Made by a program: the position numbers and the translations under genes
In this document: one piece after another, positions 4,670 through 8,026 of the stretch
How positions within the stretch are numbered: position 1 is the first letter of the stretch
Layout: each line of letters opens with the position of its first letter
Notes under the pieces: model-generated
The model's input: the letters and a program-made list of their open reading frames with translations, nothing else
The model's database searches: none
What the model was told of the DNA's origin: nothing
Source: HNR sp040400085
GTDB lineage: Bacteria; Actinomycetota; Actinomycetes; Actinomycetales; Microbacteriaceae
Direction: 5' to 3'
Assembly: GCA_040400085.1 (NCBI GenBank)
Contig: JBBAQX010000110.1
Coordinates: forward strand, 1 to 8,026
Length of the DNA: 8,026 nucleotides

Positions 4670-7515
4670 TCGGTGGCGTCTTTCGTGACCGGAGCTTTCG
4701 CGGCAGGGGCTTTCTTGGCGGCAGGCTTTTTTGCAGGAGGTTTAGTCGCTGCAGTTTTCGTTGCTGCTGCTTTCGTCGCGGCAGGTTTTTTGGTGGCGGG
4801 CTTTTTCGCTGGCGCCTTTTTCGCGGGAGCTTTCTTTGCCGGCGCTTTCTTCGTACGGGGCTTAGCTGGGCCCTTGGCTCGTTTAATCTCGAGCAGCTCG
4901 ATTGCGCGTTCGAAGGTGATGTCTTCGACCTCTTCGCCACGGGGTATCGTGGCGTTGGTGACACCGTCGGTTACGTAAGGTCCGAATCGGCCGTCCTTGA
5001 CCTTTACGGGTTTGCCGCTGACCGGGTCAGCCTCAAACTCTTTCAATGCGCTGGATGCTTTACGCGCCCCGTACTTTGGCTGGGAGAAGAGTTCTACCGC
5101 TCCCGCAAGATCGATGCTGAGGATGGCATCCTCACTCGGGAGAGAGCGCGTGTCTGTGCCCTTCTTCAAGTAGGCGCCGTATCGACCGTTCTGAGCGGTG
5201 ATCTCGTCACCGCTTTCGGGGTCAGCACCAACGACTCGTGGCAGGCTGAGAAGCACAAGCGCTGTCTCAAGGTCGATCGTTGAAAGGTCCATCGATTTAA
5301 ACAGGGATGCCGTCCGCGGCTTCGGCGCCGTTTTGCTTTTCTTCGCGGGTGCTTCGGCCGGTTCGGGCTCAATCTCGGTGATGTACGGACCGAATCTACC
5401 GTCCTTCGCGACGATCTCCTTGCCCGTTTCCGGGTTGACTCCGATGACGCGGTCAACCGAGGGCGGGGCATCCACCAGTTCTTGAGCCTTGGCGGCCGTG
5501 AGCTCGTCCGGGGCAAGCCCCTCGGGGATATTGACGCGGCGCGGGGCGACGGTTCCGTCTTCTGCCACGGCTCCGTTTTCATCCGGCACCTCGAGGTAGG
5601 GGCCGTATTTTCCGATGCGGAGGGTGATGTCGTCTGTAACCGCGATCGAGTTGATCGCCCTTGCATCGATCTCGCCGAGGTTATCGACAATGCTGCGCAG
5701 GCCCGGATGCGTGTCGTTGCCGAAGTAGAACCCGTTAAGCCATTCGTTGCGGTCTTCTGTTCCGGCGGCGATCCGGTCGAGATCGTCCTCCATCGATGCG
5801 GTGAAGTCGTATTCTACGAGCTCGGTGAAGTGTTCTTCGAGGAGCCGAACGACGGAGAACGCGATCCAGCTAGGAACGAGCGCCTCACCACGTTTCGATA
5901 CGTAGCCGCGATCCATAATTGTCGAGAGGATGGCGGTGTACGTCGATGGTCGGCCGATGCCAAGCTCTTCGAGTTTCTTGGTGAGGCTGGCCTCCGTATA
6001 GCGGGGCTTAGGCAGGGTATCGTGCCCCTTCGCCTCAATATCGGCGAGGGCAAGCTTTTGCCCCTCCGCCAGGACAGGCAGCTTTTCGTCGGAACCGGCC
6101 GATACGGTGTGTCGCCGTTCGTCGGTGCCTTCCTCGTAGGCGAGGAGGAACCCGCGGAACGTTATAACGGTTCCACTGGCGGTGAATTCTGCTGTATGGC
6201 TTTGCGACGTAGGTCCGGCAGAGAGCGTAACTGTGGCGGTAGAACCCTTTGCGTCTGCCATCTGGGAAGCAACCGTGCGCTTCCAGATCAATTCGTAGAG
6301 CTTCAGCTCGTTTCCGGTCAGAGCGGATGCGGCCTCCGACGGGGTTCGGAAGCTTTCACCTGCTGGGCGGATTGCCTCGTGTGCTTCCTGAGCTCCCTTG
6401 CTCTTTCCCGTGTAGACGCGTGGGGCATCGGGGACAGTCTCTGATCCGTAGAGCTTTGCTGCCTGGGTGCGGGCAGCATTGATCGCTTGAGCGGAAAGTG
6501 ACGGCGAGTCAGTACGCATATACGTGATGAATCCACGTTCGTATAGGGTCTGAGCGGTCGACATGGTCTGCCGTGAGGTAAAGCGAAGCTTGCGTGATGC
6601 TTCTTGTTGCAGGGTCGACGTCGTGAACGGCGCAGCGGGCCGACGCGAGTATGGCTTGGTGTCAAGGCTGGTTACCTGGATGGGAACGCCGTTGGCACGA
6701 AGTTGCTCGACAAGCGAAGTTGCATCGGTCTCTGTGAGCGAGACGATTCCGGCTTGTGTTGCCTTCTCTGTGAGCTGGCCGCGGTCGTCGTAGTCGCGAC
6801 CGGTCGCAACGGTGTGTCCGTCTAGGCGAGCCAAACGGGCTGAGAAAGTATCTCCGATTTCTGTTCCGCTCAGTGCGGCACCGAATAATCCGGTGAGGTC
6901 CCAGTAATTTGCCGAGACAAAAGCTAGGCGTTCCCTTTCCCTGTCGACAACGAGTCGGGTGGCCGCAGATTGAACGCGGCCGGCCGACAGCTTTGGCGCA
7001 ACTTTACGCCACAGCACGGGTGAGAGGTCGTAGCCGTAGAGACGGTCCAGTATTCTTCTGGTTTCTTGGGCGTCGACGAGCGCGAAGTCAATGTCTCGCG
7101 TGTTGTTTTTGGCGTGTTCGATCGCCTCTTGTGTGATCTCGTGGAAGACCATTCGCCGCACAGGTACCTTCGGCTTGAGCACCTCGAGCAGATGCCAGGC
7201 GATGGCTTCCCCCTCGCGGTCCTCATCAGTTGCGAGCCAGACTTCGTCCGCTGTCTTCAGCGCACGTTTGAGATCGGCAACGGTTTTTTTCTTGTTCTCA
7301 GCCACAACGTAGTAGGGACTAAAGTTGTTTTCGACGTCAACCGCGAACTTACCGAAGGGTCCCTTTTTCATCTCGACAGGTAGTTCAGATGGCTCCGCAA
7401 GGTCACGGATATGGCCAACCGAGGCAATAACCTCGTAATCGTCACCGAGATATGCTCCGATGGTTTTTGCCTTTGTGGGTGACTCGACAATCACCAGCTT
7501 CTTCGTGCCGGGCAC
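4666..7515 (-). CDS. topA: DNA topoisomerase I (type IA)
   Basis: Relaxes negative supercoils by a transient single-strand break. The 949-residue protein starts at GTG 7515 with GGAG 4 nt upstream. The TOPRIM domain opens with KLVIVESPTKAKTIG (6-20; Glu11) and contains ATDEDREGEAIAWH (95-108), whose acidic residues bind Mg2+. Domains II-IV follow; KLSAGRVQSAATRLV (175-189) is a typical DNA-binding stretch and RGFITYMRTDS (327-337) holds the active-site Tyr332. LEELGIGRPSTYTAI (515-529) is also diagnostic. The C-terminus has four repeats around GKYGPY (635), GRFGPY (706), GRYGAY (777) and GRFGPY (842), the Cys-free TopA C-terminal repeat of actinobacteria; no cysteine is visible anywhere in the protein. 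It ends in a Lys/Ala/Pro tail (from about 884). The 125-nt gap upstream (7516-7640) shows no clear promoter and only a 5-bp stem near 7550. Confidence 0.97.
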   Translation of the reverse strand: MPGTKKLVIVESPTKAKTIGAYLGDDYEVIASVGHIRDLAEPSELPVEMKKGPFGKFAVDVENNFSPYYVVAENKKKTVADLKRALKTADEVWLATDEDREGEAIAWHLLEVLKPKVPVRRMVFHEITQEAIEHAKNNTRDIDFALVDAQETRRILDRLYGYDLSPVLWRKVAPKLSAGRVQSAATRLVVDRERERLAFVSANYWDLTGLFGAALSGTEIGDTFSARLARLDGHTVATGRDYDDRGQLTEKATQAGIVSLTETDATSLVEQLRANGVPIQVTSLDTKPYSRRPAAPFTTSTLQQEASRKLRFTSRQTMSTAQTLYERGFITYMRTDSPSLSAQAINAARTQAAKLYGSETVPDAPRVYTGKSKGAQEAHEAIRPAGESFRTPSEAASALTGNELKLYELIWKRTVASQMADAKGSTATVTLSAGPTSQSHTAEFTASGTVITFRGFLLAYEEGTDERRHTVSAGSDEKLPVLAEGQKLALADIEAKGHDTLPKPRYTEASLTKKLEELGIGRPSTYTAILSTIMDRGYVSKRGEALVPSWIAFSVVRLLEEHFTELVEYDFTASMEDDLDRIAAGTEDRNEWLNGFYFGNDTHPGLRSIVDNLGEIDARAINSIAVTDDITLRIGKYGPYLEVPDENGAVAEDGTVAPRRVNIPEGLAPDELTAAKAQELVDAPPSVDRVIGVNPETGKEIVAKDGRFGPYITEIEPEPAEAPAKKSKTAPKPRTASLFKSMDLSTIDLETALVLLSLPRVVGADPESGDEITAQNGRYGAYLKKGTDTRSLPSEDAILSIDLAGAVELFSQPKYGARKASSALKEFEADPVSGKPVKVKDGRFGPYVTDGVTNATIPRGEEVEDITFERAIELLEIKRAKGPAKPRTKKAPAKKAPAKKAPAKKPATKKPAATKAAATKTAATKPPAKKPAAKKAPAAKAPVTKDATE
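4669..4866 (-). repeat. Lys/Ala/Pro low-complexity tail of topA
   Basis: About 66 C-terminal residues of TopA consist of short repeats such as KKAPA (repeated four times in a row near its beginning), KKPA and TKAA. The DNA is correspondingly repetitive. Such histone H1/HU-like tails are known from mycobacterial and Streptomyces TopA, where they raise DNA affinity and processivity. The tail is an expected place for length variation between strains by slippage. On the opposite strand it yields a long spurious hydrophobic frame. Confidence 0.85.
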
Positions 7516-7640
7516 GCGACTCCTTTGGTTTTGTGTGCGTGAGATTCGTCTGGCGAATTCACAATTGAGATCGACTTCTACGGGTTAGGTAAAATCATCA
7601 ACCTTAGCCGACACACTACACAGTTTTAGTGAGAACATGC

Positions 7641-8000
7641 TCATTTAGCCTGAATATGTGTCGGCGGGCCTGCACGGGCAGATACTCGAATCGTGATTCC
7701 CATCGCCTGACGAGAGACAGATACGAGAGCCTCAAGCCCCTCGACCGTACAGTTATCTATTGTGGCACGGTTCCGTTCCGCGATGTGCGCGGCGAGGTCA
7801 CAGGGCACCCCTGCGACATAACCCGCTGCGGCATCAGCTGCAGCTAATGCCGCGCTGTCTGCCGCGGCCGTAACCTCACGGTGGGTGAGAAAGAGGGAGT
7901 GCGTTGAGATGATCGCCCCAGCAACGAACACGATGATGGAGCCCACCCCGATTCCGGCAACTGAAGCTGAACCTTCATCGCTACGAATCAGGCTAATCAC
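7641..8000 (-). CDS. Rv3654c/TadE-like small pilus-assembly membrane protein
   Basis: The 119-residue protein starts at GTG 8000-7998, with GAGG 6 nt upstream; the frame stays open to the window edge, but this start also gives a 4-nt GTGA overlap with the gene before it. It has SDEGSASV (7-14), then one membrane segment at about 13-34, followed by the signature HREVTAAADSAALAAADAAAG (40-60), a pair of cysteines (67 and 84) and NCTVEGLEALVSVS. This is the pattern of the Rv3654c-type TadE-like family found in actinobacterial tad (Flp pilus/type II secretion-like) clusters next to the helicase and topA genes. GSASV resembles the pseudopilin start, but the Glu at +5 of classical TadE is Ala. It probably sits in the envelope with its Ala-rich helix outside. 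It ends 125 nt before topA; no strong terminator separates them. Confidence 0.75.
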   Translation of the reverse strand: MISLIRSDEGSASVAGIGVGSIIVFVAGAIISTHSLFLTHREVTAAADSAALAAADAAAGYVAGVPCDLAAHIAERNRATIDNCTVEGLEALVSVSRQAMGITIRVSARAGPPTHIQAK

Positions 8001-8026
8001 CGGTAACCTCGGTTGACCAGGCAAGC
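7997..8026 (-). CDS. Last codons of an upstream gene, probably another Tad/TadE-like protein
   Basis: From the right edge the frame reads ACLVNRGYR and stops at TGA (7999-7997), overlapping the GTG of the next gene as GTGA. Four-base overlaps are typical within operons, and tad clusters usually carry two or three small TadE-like genes in a row. Only nine residues are visible, so identity rests on context alone. Confidence 0.4.
   Translation of the reverse strand, partial: ACLVNRGYR

Noticed and set aside
4493..4978. Plus-strand frame of 161 codons coding for a very hydrophobic Ala/Phe/Gly-rich protein
   Set aside because: It is the antisense of the Lys/Ala/Pro tail of topA: AAG codons read back as CTT/TTC and so on, giving a false membrane-like protein. 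It has no ribosome-binding site or promoter.
5482..6444. Plus-strand frame of 320 codons opposite topA
   Set aside because: It has no recognisable domain, lies entirely inside a strongly conserved gene, and its composition follows topA codon usage. It is a shadow frame.

Overview
The window looks like the chromosome of an actinobacterium, most likely a member of the Micrococcales close to Microbacteriaceae. The evidence is the run topA-tmk-holB with a TadE-like pilus gene upstream and a TAP-like lipoprotein hydrolase and tRNA-Thr downstream, a TopA that lacks zinc fingers and ends in a Lys/Ala/Pro tail, frequent GTG/TTG starts, and moderate to high GC. The exact genus cannot be fixed from the sequence.

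Positions 1074-8026 are ordinary core chromosome, all on the minus strand. Read in the direction of transcription: the last codons of an unseen gene, a small Rv3654c/TadE-like membrane protein, DNA topoisomerase I (topA), thymidylate kinase (tmk, ATGA overlap with topA), the DNA polymerase III delta' subunit (holB), a secreted lipoprotein of the TAP-like alpha/beta-hydrolase family, and tRNA-Thr(CGU). Close spacing and the absence of internal terminators suggest that topA through the hydrolase form one transcription unit for DNA topology, dTTP supply and clamp loading, with the hydrolase as a rider.

Positions 1-1073 differ. Non-coding stretches are AT-rich, genes are tiny, and the layout is that of the control end of an integrated phage or phage-like element joined to the 3' end of tRNA-Thr. 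A Cro/CI-type repressor (plus strand) is divergent from a small MerR/excisionase-like HTH gene (minus strand). Between them lie two facing-away promoters of identical geometry (17-bp spacer, 6 nt from -10 to ATG), both predicted to make leaderless mRNAs, and three copies of a 12-13 bp near-palindrome that should be the operators. After the excisionase-like gene come a 77-codon unknown gene and a membrane protein that runs off the left edge. An excellent plus-strand intrinsic terminator, preceded by a promoter-like sequence, suggests a short antisense RNA over the ribosome-binding site of the 77-codon gene.

The most interesting point is that the repressor reading frame does not stop in the element. 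Its last 25 or so codons are translated from the tRNA-Thr terminator hairpin and the antisense of the tRNA itself, with the stop codon in the anticodon arm. This is the arrangement expected if the attachment site lies inside the repressor gene, as in the integration-dependent immunity switch of mycobacteriophages such as BPs and Brujita. That reading is an inference; the other end of the element, with the integrase and second att site, is not in the window.
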